Notes under the pieces: model-generated | The model's input: the letters and a program-made list of their open reading frames with translations, nothing else | What the model was told of the DNA's origin: nothing | Databases searched by the model: none | Position numbers and translations under genes: made by a program | Shown here: in pieces, positions 22,796 through 33,010 of the stretch | How the letters are laid out: each line of letters begins with the position of its first letter | Numbering within the stretch: the stretch's first letter is position 1 | Assembly: GCA_021292165.1 (NCBI GenBank) | Contig: CM037878.1 | Span: 251,276,968-251,340,967, forward strand | DNA length: 64,000 nucleotides | Direction: 5' to 3' | DNA from: Shinisaurus crocodilurus | Lineage: Eukaryota; Chordata; Lepidosauria; Squamata; Shinisauridae

Positions 22796-23438
22796 GAGAG
22801 GGGAGGAGGGAGCCATCGGCACCAACTTGTGTGAGGGAGCGACTGGACCAGCCAGCCAGGAAGGAAAAAAGGAAGGAGGGAGGGAGGGAGGGAAGGAAGG
22901 AAGCACCTAGTCCTAGCCATCCCACTGTGGAGGAGCTGCCATGAACCCTGAGTATGACTACCTGTTCAGGCTGCTTCTGACTGGCAGCTCCAGGATGGGA
23001 GAGTCATGCCCCTTGCTATGGTTTGCTGATGACACCTGCACAGAAAGCTACATTAGCACTATTGGGGTAGATTCAAAATCCACACCATTGAGCTGGACAG
23101 CAAAACCGTCACACTGCAAATTTTGGTCACAGCTGAGCAAAAACGGTTCTGAACCATCACCTCCCAGTATTACCGAGGGGCGCATGCATGGCATAATTGT
23201 GGTGTATGATGTGATGGATCAGGAATCCTACAACAATGTGAAGCAGTGGCTGCAGGACATTGAGCGCTACACCGCTGAGAATGTCAACAAGCTGGTCACT
23301 GTGGGAAACAAGTGTGACTTGACCATGAAGAAAGTGGTGGACTACACAACTGCCAAGGAGTTTGCAGACTTGCTTGGGATCCCCTACCTGGGGGCAAGTG
23401 CAAAGAAGTGCACACATTGAGTGTTGTGGCTGAGATAG
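22796..23438 (+). pseudogene. RAB1: RAB1 processed pseudogene (intronless, decayed)
   Basis: RAB1 is a small GTPase of ER-to-Golgi transport. The frame from 22941 opens [15 protein letters not shown] and keeps [18 protein letters not shown], then a frame-shifted centre (switch II region), then [26 protein letters not shown] (NKxD guanine-binding motif) and [19 protein letters not shown]. The P-loop is ruined (GSSRMGES), the switch II/WDTAGQE region is out of frame, and the frame ends at 23418 after the SAK motif, where an internal deletion removes part of the C-terminus; prenylation cysteines are absent. No introns are present over the match, so it is a retrocopy. A purine-rich 5' leader (GGAAGGAGGGAGGG runs) is at 22858-22905. 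No poly(A) is seen. GCCTTTGG occurs at both edges (22788-22795, 23439-23446) as a likely target duplication in CR1. RAB1A and RAB1B features are mixed, so the paralogue is not assigned. Confidence 0.88.
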
Positions 23439-23490
23439 GCCTTTGGTCTGATCCAGCAGGGTTCTTTTTGTGTTCTCATGTCTTCCTGAG
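23439..23490 (+). mobile_element. CR1-like LINE 3' tail, right part
   Basis: GGCCTTTGGTCTGATCCAGC followed by TTCTTTTTGTGTTCTCATG continues the tail interrupted at 22795. No gene is seen from 23491 to 24249. Confidence 0.7.
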
Positions 23491-24249
23491 CTTTGGTGTA
23501 TTCCTATATCTTTAGTTGTTCTTCAGTCCTGAATTCTAGTTTGCTCCTCGACCATGCCTCCTGGTGTGCCTTTAAGTCCTGACTTATTCTTCAGTCCTGT
23601 CTGGCTCATCCTGCATTTGTTGGCTCACCCCAAAATTCTGCCAATGGCCCAGCCCTGAAACTGACACTGAATCTCATTGTCCTTCTATTTCCTAGTCACT
23701 CATTTTGGAGAGATCTTTTTGGAGCTCTAGTTCACTTAGGATTTTACATTTACCACTCTGAATAATTGAGGGTCATCCGCTAATATAGCCACCTCAGTGT
23801 TTATTTGTAATGTTGCCAAAACAGAAAGCCTTCTGTGCAGCTTGATTCTATCCTGACTGAAACACTAGCAGATTGAACTTGGGGTGCAAATCTCAGATTT
23901 CCCTGGAATTGCACGCTTCAAAGTACACACCTGAAATGCAAACAGTCCAGCACGATCATTTTCCAAATGTTCAGAAATTTCTCCCAGTTGTTTTTATACT
24001 TCTCTGTTTCTTAAAATTATGCTGTTATCAAGTTGCATATAGTTATGTGGCACCTCTAGGCTATAAGTGTACTATAATTTCAACATTTGGTTGAAAAATG
24101 AGTAATGCCAAGACTAAGGCAACCAAATGCCTTCTGAAGCTGTTCTCCTTCATAGCACTTTCTCTTTGAAAATATAACCTTGATTGACTGGGTCAGTGAG
24201 AATAATAGACAGACCTTTATGCTACTGTATGCATTCTAAAATCTGCAAT

Positions 24250-24250
24250 G

Positions 24251-24294
<44 letters not shown>
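24250..24294. repeat. (CG)n/(CA)n microsatellite
   Basis: CACACGCGCGCGCACACA... : a short CG block followed by about 17 CA units, strictly alternating purine-pyrimidine. Confidence 0.95.
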
Positions 24295-24298
<4 letters not shown>

Positions 24299-24311
24299 TT
24301 AAATGTATTTA

Positions 24312-24390
24312 CCATGTAATATATTATGTAATATATTATATTACATATTACATTACATAATAATATTATTATGTAATAATATAATAATCA
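24312..24390. repeat. AT-only palindromic tract
   Basis: TGTAATATATTATG units and their inverted partners (CATAATAATATTATTATG) make a 75-bp self-complementary AT tract with cruciform potential, 20 bases after the CA array. Confidence 0.8.
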
Positions 24391-24507
24391 CTAATTTAAG
24401 TTTGTTGTTCTGCAAGTGATTAGTGAAATAATCAACCATTCCTCCTGATGAATAGGCAAAAAGTACTCCTGAAACTGTACCCATATTGGATTCGTTTTTA
24501 TATTTAC

Positions 24508-24662
24508 AAGTTGGTGCCCCTCTGAGTGTGGAAAGCTAAGCAGGGTCAGGCCTGGTTATTACTTGGATGGGAGACCCCTCCTCTAGTTTCCTGATTTCAG
24601 CAGGGGGTTGGACTCGGTGGCCTTGTGGGCCCCTTCCAACTCTATGATCTATGAATCTATGA
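24508..24662 (+). mobile_element. 5S-rRNA-derived SINE with CR1-like tail
   Basis: GGAAAGCTAAGCAGGGTCAG followed by GCCTGGTTATTACTTGGATG and GGAGACC is the internal control region of 5S rRNA (Pol III A-box, intermediate element and C-box). The 5' third of 5S is reduced. A short linker (CCTCCTCTAGTTTCCTG) leads to GGGGGTTGGACTCGGTGGCC and TTCCAACTCTATGATCTATG, which is the 3' end of CR1 (compare 60406-60580 on the other strand). This identifies a 5S/SINE3-type element using CR1 for retrotransposition. Further copies at 40464-40805. Confidence 0.88.
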
Positions 24663-24669
24663 ATAGTGG

Positions 24670-25550
24670 CTTTCTTGTCTGGCTGCCAATGTGTGCTGCA
24701 TTGGACCATCTGATCCCCTGAGGCAAAATAAATAAATAAAAATAGCTGACATAGTTAACAAAAATGTATATTTTACTAATTTACTTGAGTTAATTTATAC
24801 CCAATCTTTCCATCTGGAGATGTTCAAGGTGGTTCATCTGCCTACTCATAGGAGATGTTGTGACAACATGCCTCTCATAACAGTCATAGCACCCAATTGC
24901 AGCTCTGCTGGTGGTGCACTTTGTGGTAAGGTACCATGAGTCCTCCTGAGGCCATTTTACACAGTACTGTCATGCTCCATCAGGAAATCCATCATCTGTC
25001 CTGGGTGATGGCTCAGTGTGGTCAAGATGGTTGGGTCACATCCGGAAATAAGCTTAGTTTTCAGGACCTTGGTCAGCAATCCTGGAGCTAGAGAACTAAC
25101 AAATTACTCCTGCAGAATCTGGGAGCAACTGTCAGGTTTTTATAGTCAAGCCAAGAGAATTTCTCTGGGAACTCCACCCCTTCAGGTGCTGCATCTGGTT
25201 GTTTCCTGCAGGTTTTGGCTTTTCCTAAGGAATGAAGATTAGAGAAGGGGGGAGCCAGTTGGGGACTGCTCCCCAGAGTCTCCCTGTGCACTAGAGGGGC
25301 CCAAAGTCCACTCCTCAGAGTCAGAGAGTAGTAACACCTCTTGGGGGTTGTGTGGACAGAACATGAGCTCTGAGGCAGTGGGCCCCATTTCAGAAGGACT
25401 GGTTCTGATGCCTCTCCAGAGTCACTGTCACTGGAGGCTTCAGTTTCTGAGGGATGCTAGTCCTGGACCATGACAATTGCATAGGCCAAACTGCTTTGCC
25501 AGAGTCAGCCATTCCTGGTTCCTGATGAGTGTACCTCAGTGATGGGCATG
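24670..25550. other. No gene recognised
   Basis: No confident feature; open frames at 25018-25291 overlap on both strands without recognisable domains. Confidence 0.35.
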
Positions 25551-25626
25551 TTTGCAAACCCAAACACGATTATCACATTTATACTTTACATTTTTAGTTG
25601 TATGTAGTCCTCATTCTTTTCTCCGT

Positions 25627-25910
25627 TGTGCAGACAGTGGGCCTGCGCATGATGCCCCTACCATAGCATCCCCTCCCAGCCCTGGCCCCACACTGCCCAC
25701 ACATTGGGGGGCACATCTGCAGAGAGGAAGCCTGCCAAATGTGCATAGGCTGTCCCCATAAGCTGGAATCCTGATTTCGCAGGGTTCCTGCTCACAGAAC
25801 AGCTTGTGCATGTTCAGCAGGCTTCCCCTCTGCAGCCGTGCCCCCAATGCACGGACAACATGGGGTTGGGACCAGCACGGGATGCAATGGTGAGAGCGGG
25901 CCAGCACATG
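25627..25910. mobile_element. Large imperfect palindrome (MITE-like)
   Basis: The left arm (about 25640-25750; CCCACACATTGGGGGGCACA, GCAGAGAGGAAGCCTGCC) pairs with the right arm (about 25800-25905; GCAGGCTTCCCCTCTGCAGC, GTGCCCCCAATGCACGGACA). The arms are about 85% complementary by eye with a 50-base spacer. Open frames of similar sequence on both strands result from the symmetry. Termini and target duplication were not fixed. Confidence 0.65.
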
Positions 25911-25931
25911 CAGCCCACTCTCTCTCCTTCC

Positions 25932-25958
25932 TTCTCTCTCTCTCTCTCTCTCTCTCTG
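25932..25958. repeat. (CT)n microsatellite
   Basis: About 13 CT units next to the right end of the palindrome. Confidence 0.9.
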
Positions 25959-26038
25959 CGTGATATTAGTTGCATGGAGTTAAAAACAACTGAATAGGGC
26001 GTCTGAAAATAATGTATTTGTGTACCTAAAAACATAAT

Positions 26039-26371
26039 GACCTGGTCCACATGTAACAGCCCAGAGTACGGATTGAGTATGGGTTGCAGTTGAATCATTG
26101 CCACAGGAAAGCTGGTGTTTTTGTAAATTGTTGTAAACTGCCCAGAGAGCTTTGGCTATTGGGTGGTATATAAATGAAATAAACAAATTAAATAAATGAA
26201 CAACACAAAGTTCACAACCCAAGAAGCCATGGGGTTTCTTCCTGGGTTGTTCATGGTTAACAACCCATAGTTAAACCATAGTGCAGGATTCACATGTAAG
26301 GACAACCCAGGATTCAACAACAATCCATGACTCAACCCATATGCTGGATTGTTGTTACATGTGAACCAGGC
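26039..26371. mobile_element. MITE with CCTGGT(T/C)CACATGTAAC termini, carrying an LINE-tail insertion
   Basis: Left end ACCTGGTCCACATGTAACAG and right end GTTACATGTGAACCAGGCC are inverted repeats. Between them are AACCCA-rich internal repeats (26210-26340). An L2-like tail (GTAAACTGCCCAGAGAGCTT to an AAATAAATGAA end, about 26115-26205) sits inside as a later insertion. Non-coding. Confidence 0.65.
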
Positions 26372-26399
26372 CAATGTGTGAAGAGACCTTGGCAAGTGG

Positions 26400-27650
26400 G
26401 GGTCTTATTTCTTCATTCCCTTTTCTTCATGTCCAGCACAGAGAAGAGGAAAACCCTTTCCAGTGAAATCAGAAAGATGATCTGGTTTAGATGTATCCTT
26501 TGAGTTGAGCTGACATCAGTTGGTATTAGTATACTAACTTAACTTTATATAATGGAGCAAATGGTTGTTATTTATTATTTTGTTAAATATGAATATATAC
26601 CTATGCATGAGATAGTGCAAGGGTGGGCAGGAAATATTTTGTGGGCTTGCTTCCCACCTCTTATTAAAACTTGCCATGATTCCTAGTCTCATGTGACCAA
26701 ATATTGATGAGTCAGTTATAGAGGAAACGGATCTGGTTTTCTCTGTCTTTGCTTCACATCCAAGTTAGAGCGCATGCTATATCAAAGAGTCAAATAAATG
26801 ACATACTGGCTTCTAAGTATTTGAGATCCAGGGCCTAATTATTCATCCCAAGCTCATCTGTATTCATACAGTACATATCAGCATAAAAATACATTAATGC
26901 AGCCTGATTTATCAGGAATATATTTGCACATACCTTTATAGATCTTTCCATCTAGGCTTTCTGCAAATATTGCTTTATTTTTAATCATGTTCTTCCAGAT
27001 TATTAATATCTGTAACTTAGTGCTAGGCAATCATCATTTTGTTGCAACCACATTTATTTTCATTCCATTATCAGATATTAAGATCTTTGAAATAGCATCC
27101 TCCATCACACTGTAAATGAATATAAAACAAAAAGGAACCAAAGTTGCTGTGTGTTGTATGGCAGTATCACAAGGATGCCAATTACACAGTATATCTTTGG
27201 GGAAAATGCCTATTTCCATGTTCTTTCTCTGGATCTGCTGCATTGCATCCTATAAAAGGTTATTTCTTACACATGATTTGCAAAAGTTAATTGGGTAATG
27301 TCATATTCATGCATTCAACTAAGTGGGTAATGTTAATGCAGAGTGATGAACAAAATCACACCTCCCTTTATTCTAAGTCCACCTCCACCTCATCTCCATG
27401 CAGCGATGGACCTAAAAGTGATATCTATGGATTCATTCCAATGAGCATACATCTATAATTGGTGATTTCTTACCCTAGAAATCAGGAGATGGATAAAGAG
27501 CATGTGAATCTACTCTATATGTATTGGCACAAATGCACGATGTCACCTATAAGAGTTGCATCAAAGAGGAGAAGTAAAGTGGGCCAGAACACAGAGATGG
27601 GGCAAATAGACATGATATCACTGTCTTACGACATTTCACCTATAGAATCT
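26400..27650. other. No gene recognised; repeat-poor
   Basis: No repeat or coding signature recognised. Paired open frames at 27034-27298 are antiparallel and without motifs. Confidence 0.35.
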
Positions 27651-27652
27651 AT

Positions 27653-28045
27653 GTTTATTTATTTATTTATTTATTATACTTATTAATCGCCCATCTGGCC
27701 GGTCACCCGGCCACCCTGGGCGATGTACAATTAAAATACAGTAAAAACACAATAAAATATAATGATTAAAACAATAAAACAATTCTTATTAAAAACCTAA
27801 CCCACCCCATATTCCCGCCTGAACAGCCATGTTTTTAATGCACGGCGGAAGCTCATCACGGAGGGGGCATGGCGAAGGTCACTAGGGAGGGAGTTCCATA
27901 ATGTGGGGGCCGCCACAGAGAAGGCCCTCTTCCTAGTCCCCACCAGCCTGGCTGCTCTGGCTGATGGGATAAGGAGAAGGCCATCCGTGGCAGACCTTGT
28001 TGAGCGGCCCACTTGATGTTGCTGGAGGCGCTCCTTGAGATAACA
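27653..28045 (-). mobile_element. L2-like LINE, ORF2 C-terminus and 3' UTR (antisense)
   Basis: On the minus strand, 28012-27797 encodes RLVGTRKRAFSVAAPTLWNS, LPSDLRHAPS and FRRALKTWLF, the L2-type C-terminal motif (RAFS-AAP-LWNSLP...FR--LKT-LF). The 3' UTR follows to the ATTTATTT end at 27655. Reverse transcriptase and endonuclease are lost by 5' truncation. Confidence 0.85.
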
Positions 28046-28275
28046 TCTCCTTGAGATGTTTTCCTTTTAATTCCCAAAACGAATGATGAGATAGAGATCA
28101 ATCTATCCAGATCACCTACCACGTCACCAAACAACTTATGGATCTATGCCGATCTAAAGATGCCTGAAAGCATTTTTCACTGAATATCAGAAACATGCTG
28201 TTTGAGTAGCCTGGGGCACCTGTGTGAGTCTTCCCTACATTTTCCCAGACTGAGACAGCCAATGGGCAATGGAGT

Positions 28276-28312
28276 ATTTGACTGGGGGATAATGTCTTCA
28301 ACTGGCATGGTA
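28276..28312. repeat. Left 37-bp target-site duplication of an RTE-like LINE
   Basis: Identical to 29547-29583 over 37 bases (starts ATTTGACTGGGGGATAATGT). These flank the insertion at 28313-29546. Perfect identity implies a recent event; 37 bp is long for non-LTR elements. Confidence 0.93.
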
Positions 28313-29546
28313 TCGCCCCAACATTATTTGCCCCAACATTATCGCCCCAACATTATTTGCCATTTTCATCGCCATGGTTTTACATCTTGTCAAGGGGAAA
28401 CTTCCCACCGGTGTGGGAATTATATATCGAACAGATGGAAAGCTTTTTAATCTCAGCAGGCTGAAAGCAAAAAGTAAGGTAATTACAACCTCCGTTGTGG
28501 AACTTCAGTATGCTGATGATAATGTGGTCTCCGCACATTCAGAGGATGATCTCCAAACTATCCTAAATGCTTTTGCAGAAGCATACGAAAAACTTGGTCT
28601 CTCACTTAACATCAAAAAAACCAAAGTGCTTCATCAGCAAGTGCAAGCCAATCCTTTGGTGATGCCATCTATCCAGCTTGGCGGGACAATACTGGAAAAT
28701 GTCGATCATTTTCTCTATCTTGGCAGCTATCTTTCTGTTACAGCTAACATCGACAGTGAAATCCAGCATCGTCTGAGCTCCGCAAGTGCCGCATTTTCTC
28801 GAATGAAACATAGAGTGTTCGAGGATCGGGATATTTGTAAGAAGACCAAAACACTGGTTTATGAAGCCATTGTATTACCAACTTTATTGTATGCCTGCGA
28901 AACATGGACTATCTATAAATGTCACTTCCACCTCCTTGAAAGGTTTCATCAACGTTGCCTCCGGAAAATCCTGCAAATTACTTGGGAAGATAGGCGAACA
29001 AATGTCAGTGTACTGGAAGAAGCAAAGACTACTAGCGTTGAAAAAATGATCCTTCAACGCCAACTTCAGTGGACCGGTCATGTTGTTCGAATGCCTGACT
29101 GCCGTCTCCCAAAGCAGTTACTTTACTCCCAACTCAAGGATGGAAAGCGGAATATCGGTGGTCAATATAAGAGGTTTAAAGATGTTCATAAGGCTAATCT
29201 AAAAAAATGCAATATAAACATCGAAAACTGGGAAGCTCTGGCCCATGAACGATCTAAATGGAGGTTGGCCTTTCACAAAGGTTCCATGGACTTTGAAGAA
29301 GCCCGAGTGCAAGGTGAAAGGGAGAAACGTGCTAAGCGAAAAGCACGTCAAATGAATCCTTTACAGGACCATCTTCTATCTGGTAACCTGTGTCCTCACT
29401 GTGGGAAGCTGTGTGGATCTAGAATTGGCCTCCACAGTCACTTACGGACCCATCGCTAGAGTCTACACAATCTTCTTAGAATTTCCTCCTTTTATCCCGG
29501 AAGACAATCTTACTCGGTCACGAGTGATCGCCTGATGATGATGATG
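28313..29546 (+). mobile_element. RTE-like (RTEX-type) non-LTR retrotransposon, 5' truncated, young
   Basis: The frame 28374-29459 (361 codons) encodes the C-terminal half of an ORF2-type reverse transcriptase: ELQYADDNVVSAHSEDDL (YxDD catalytic box), LNIKKTKVL, the thumb segment with ILPTLLYACETW-type sequence, QWTGHVVRMPDCRLPKQLLY, and a terminal C2H2 zinc finger (CPHCGKLCGSRIGLHSHLRTH region). RTE-clade and RTEX elements share this thumb-plus-zinc-finger tail; clade is inferred. Endonuclease and the palm D box are missing by 5' truncation. The first codons of the frame are not a real start. The 3' end is a TGA trinucleotide run rather than poly(A). The 5' junction holds a triplicated CCCCAACATTAT stutter (28316-28360). 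Nearly identical to 61680-62860. Confidence 0.92.
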
Positions 29547-29583
29547 ATTTGACTGGGGGATAATGTCTTCAACTGGCATGGTA
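29547..29583. repeat. Right 37-bp target-site duplication
   Basis: Exact repeat of 28276-28312, directly after the TGATGATGATGATG tail of the LINE. Confidence 0.93.
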
Positions 29584-29589
29584 GTTAGT

Positions 29590-30540
29590 GTTTTGTAAAA
29601 AGCAATTAGCAAGGGTTGAACGTGTGTTTTTCCATCTTAGCCACATTTTAACATGCACATCAACTTTTTTTTTTTAAGGGTTAGGGCTCTGGAGCTCAGC
29701 AAAACCAAATAATGCTTCATCAGCCTATTTCTTTTTTTCCTCAAAAGAAGAACTGGGCTTCTGGGTAAAAGTGTGTCCTGGTTATTCTGCCCTCTTTGTA
29801 TTTCAAGCAAATTTTCTTCCACTCCACCGATAATAAAGCATGTCGAAAGGGGATGTCTATACTGGGAAAGGGTTTCATTAATCATGAATCATTGCAATTT
29901 GTCATTTGGCAAAAGAAGACTTCCTCATTTATCCCCTGAATGAAATTAGCTCTGGTCTAGGCTGCAGATAAGAATCTAAATTGCCTTGGCAGCTCTCTGT
30001 GGTAGTGTATGTATGTTTCTTAAAATGGTAGACAGGGTTTATTAATGGTAAAGATTGGTTTCCTTGCAAGACACTTTTCTTCAAAAAAAATATATATATA
30101 TATATCCAGAAGTTATTTTGTACCTGATTTTCAGAGAGGCTGTTTAAAAAGTATGTGTGTGTAAATTCTGAGATACCCATAGGCCTTTACTAGCAAAAGA
30201 TGCTTTCCAAATTCTGGGCAGCAATACTTCTTTGGGATTGTTCCATAAATGGCAAGTTAATGGAAGCTTCTTGGTATTAATCTTGAGACTACAGGGAGGG
30301 CTTCCAGATCATGGTGATGTAGGCAGCATCACTTGTTCCCTCTGCTCCTGATTAATGAGGACTCGGAGGCTAGCACTGGTGAAGGCATGATCCAAGCAAG
30401 GACAAATTCTACACCTTATAGTAGCAGTGGGGTAAGTTAGTATGAAGAGGCCCTTTTGAAGTGGTCACTTGATAATAAAATAATGTGTCCCTACTCCTAA
30501 TATGTCATTTTACGGCTTCTTCAGCACAAAGTTGTTTATT
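29590..30540. other. No gene recognised
   Basis: Short TA run at 30090-30105. No other feature recognised. Confidence 0.35.
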
Positions 30541-30545
30541 TGTTT

Positions 30546-30690
30546 GCCTTAAGGCTCAATCCTATGCATGTTTAGAGAGAGAGAAAAGTCCTACAACTCC
30601 CAACATCCTGCAGCCAGCAATGCTGGCTGGGGAATGCTGGGAGTTGTGGGACTTTCTCTCGCTCTAAACATGCATAGGATTGCACCCTTA
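30546..30690. mobile_element. Palindromic Harbinger-like MITE with TTA duplication
   Basis: AGGCTCAATCCTATGCATGT at the left and ACATGCATAGGATTGCACCC at the right are inverted ends. The arms continue through TTTAGAGAGAGAGAAAAGTC / GACTTTCTCTCGCTCTAAA and CTACAACTCCCA / TGGGAGTTGTGG to a CAGCCAGCAATGCTGGCTG centre. TTA flanks both sides. Non-coding. Confidence 0.82.
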
Positions 30691-30861
30691 GAATACTAGA
30701 TTTGTTACAAAATTATTCTCACCCTAATAAACATTTTGGCCACAATCCTACCTGCTTCACCTGAAACCCTCTTCAGGCGTTCTCAAAATGTGTAGCCTCT
30801 AAGTATGAGGAGGGAGAGTGGAGGCAAGTGCTAGCTCTGCATGTCCCACCCTCCTCCATCG

Positions 30862-30985
30862 CATTTATTTATTTATTTAATACATTTTTATACCGCCCAA
30901 TAGCCCAATAAATCCTGCGCGGTTTACAACAGTTAAACCATAAAATACAATATAATATAAATATAAAATTTAAAACCACAGATTA
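30862..30985 (-). mobile_element. L2-like LINE 3' tail (antisense)
   Basis: ATTTATTTATTTAATACATT, TATACCGCCCAATAGCCCAA and GCGCGGTTTACAACAGTTAA are the reverse complement of the tail word GTAAAC-GCCCAGAGAGC...ATTGGG(C/T)GGTATA seen plus-strand at 26125-26200. Confidence 0.65.
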
Positions 30986-31204
30986 AAAACAAACAGCAGA
31001 GCTAGCAGCAGCAGTTATAATAACAGAGTCTTTGTCGCCCGCCACATGTAGTGGAGAACTGTCTGCCTCGTCTACCTGTGGAGGCCCTCTGCACAATTTA
31101 GATTTGCCCTGTGGAGGGCGAAGAGGATGAAGGGGTGGAGCTAGAGAGCTCATTCCCACTTTTCTTATGTGGAAAGGGAATCCTTATGTGTACGGGCTTT
31201 AGGG

Positions 31205-31450
31205 ATTCCTGAAGAGGGCTTGAGAGCAGTGGTGCAGCTAGGGCTGAACCTTGGGGCCAAAGTCTAGGGCCCCCACAGCCAGGGGTCTCCAAATGAACAC
31301 TGCAAGGGCAGCAGGTGCTGGCAGAAGCGACAAGGTCAGCGTCAGCATTAGGGCCAGCATGGGCATGCCGGAGCCACCAGGGCAGGCACCGGTTGCCGCA
31401 GCATCCTTTTGTTGTTCTTATTTTCTTAAGGAAATCATCGGGTAGCTGGG
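31205..31450. repeat. Probable non-autonomous DNA transposon fragment (GTGGTGCAGCTAGGG type)
   Basis: Begins CAGTGGTGCAGCTAGGGC and has a GC-rich body with GGGCCAAAGTCTAGGGCCCC. A related start lies near 14940-14957 (AGTGGTGGTGCAGCTAGG) and part of the body recurs near 15760-15800 (GGGCCCTGGACTTTGGCC, inverted). Ends were not resolved. Confidence 0.45.
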
Positions 31451-31628
31451 GCAGGTGGCCAGGCATGCACATGGTTACAGATGCTCAATTTTTATTTTTT
31501 ACTTTAAATATGTACTATCTAATTCTATAACAAAACAGTGCTTATTCCCAAGGAAATGTGTTTAGCATCAGGACAGCAGAAGCAAATACCATTTTATGCT
31601 TGTGGTAGTCTTGATGGTGTCATGATCT

Positions 31629-32060
31629 AAGGGCGCAATCCTATGGCCGCTAGACAGAGTCTAGATGGCGATATAGGAGAATGTGGAGTCCCAGCTCTGA
31701 CCTCAGAAACGCACTCCGAGCTGGGAAGTCAGAGCGCCCTCCCCCACCCTCGCAGCTGGTGCAGAAAAAGCTGAGCCGCCCAGCTATGGCTCCAAGGTCA
31801 GAAGAGTGACCTCGGAGTCAGAGTTTTGTGGGTGGGGAAGGGGAGGAGCCAGGCTCTGCCACCATACGTAGTATCCTGGTGGTGCCTCAGCCTCCCCTCC
31901 TCGTGCTCTGGGGCAAAACACTTAGATGGCTGAAATCGGCGGTTAGGTGTTTTGCAGGGTGGGAGAAGCGTGGAGGCAACTTTTGCCTCTGTGCTCCTCC
32001 CACCATCCATAGGATGCCTGTAATCCTCCGAGTTCAGACGAGTTCCGGGCAGCCTCATTG
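31629..32060. mobile_element. Harbinger-like MITE (GGGCGCAATCCTATGG family)
   Basis: Left terminus GGGCGCAATCCTATGGCCGC is preceded by TAA. The body contains CTAGACAGAGTCTAGATGGC, GGTCAGAAGAGTGACCTCGG, TAGTATCCTGGTGGTGCC and GGTGTTTTGCAGGGTGGGAG, all shared with 16784-17155 and, inverted, with 46157-46610. No transposase. Right end partly decayed. Confidence 0.75.
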
Positions 32061-32679
32061 GAGTGCACTGTAAGTGATTTTAAAATGCAAAACTGCACAT
32101 GCTCAGAGATTTATTTTTTTAAAACATCAGGGCTGGTATATCTTTGGTTTGGTTTTTTTTATGGGAGTCTGGGGTTCCCCCCTCTAACGTATCAGGAGTG
32201 TAGAAGCAGTTGTAAAGCGTGGAGGAAGAGAAACAATTTAGTGATGTGCTTCACAGCTGAAGTAATGCACATGGCCATCTAAACAGGCCCTCATAAGCCC
32301 ACTCAGTCCAGGTTCTAAAATCGCCACTGAAATTAGCGGGGCTTACTTCTGAGCAGACATGCAAAGGATTACACTGCTCATGTACCAATGAGGTTTAACT
32401 TGTAAAGAAAGCACAATATGCATGTGAAGTGTCTGTTGCAAAGACATATTTTAAACTTCCACAGCATGCTAACACCAGGCAGACACCATGGGTGGCACAT
32501 GTAATAACCAAATGAATGTAATATTTAAAAAAAAAAACAACTCACAGAACAAGCAGCAATATTCATTAATAATGCGTCTCACCTTTGATGTTGTTCTGCT
32601 TATGAAAAAGATGATTATTCTTGCCAGCAATAAGGCGGGGGAAAGGGTTATGCTTTGAAAATTCATATTAAGATTTTGC

Positions 32680-33010
32680 TGATTCTTTCCAACTTAATCA
32701 GATTTGTGCAATGAAGAGTAGTGTGGATTTACTAGGCATTGTTATAAATTGCATTTGACAAGGATGCTGGATATTAAAATGTCACTTGCCTGCTTCTAGG
32801 TCATCAAAGTATTTTTACAAGTGCAACATTAATATGGGGGATAGAACATAAAGCCATTTTAATGTCTCTAATGTAATCACTGCACCCACTTTATGACAAA
32901 TCTATCTAGTTTATTTCCGCTGTGGATGTTCCACATGAATTTCCAACAATGCAATAGCAGCACACCATAAAGAATGTAATTGCTGTAGTCTGCTATCCTT
33001 GGTGCACTTT
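32680..33010. promoter_or_regulatory. Candidate conserved non-coding element
   Basis: Repeat-free block, moderately AT-rich, with no frame of note and several transcription-factor-like words: TTGTGCAATGA near 32703 (C/EBP-like), ATAAATTGCATTTGAC near 32745, GTCATCAAAG near 32801 and TAATGTCTCTAATGTAATC near 32860. Texture resembles vertebrate enhancers. Inference only. Confidence 0.3.

Noticed and set aside
22941..23420. Functional RAB GTPase gene
   Set aside because: P-loop destroyed, switch II out of frame, C-terminus with prenylation cysteines missing, no introns and inserted in a CR1 tail.
24250..24400. CRISPR-like or satellite array
   Set aside because: The repeats are a simple dinucleotide array and an AT palindrome; there are no spaced direct repeats of CRISPR type anywhere in the window.
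24520..24570. 5S rRNA gene
   Set aside because: Only the internal control region matches; the 5' third and the 3' terminal stem of 5S are missing and a CR1-like tail follows, so it is a SINE.
28374..29459. Host zinc-finger protein gene
   Set aside because: The single C2H2 finger is the terminus of a retrotransposon polyprotein with a YADD reverse transcriptase box, and the unit has target duplications and near-identical copies.
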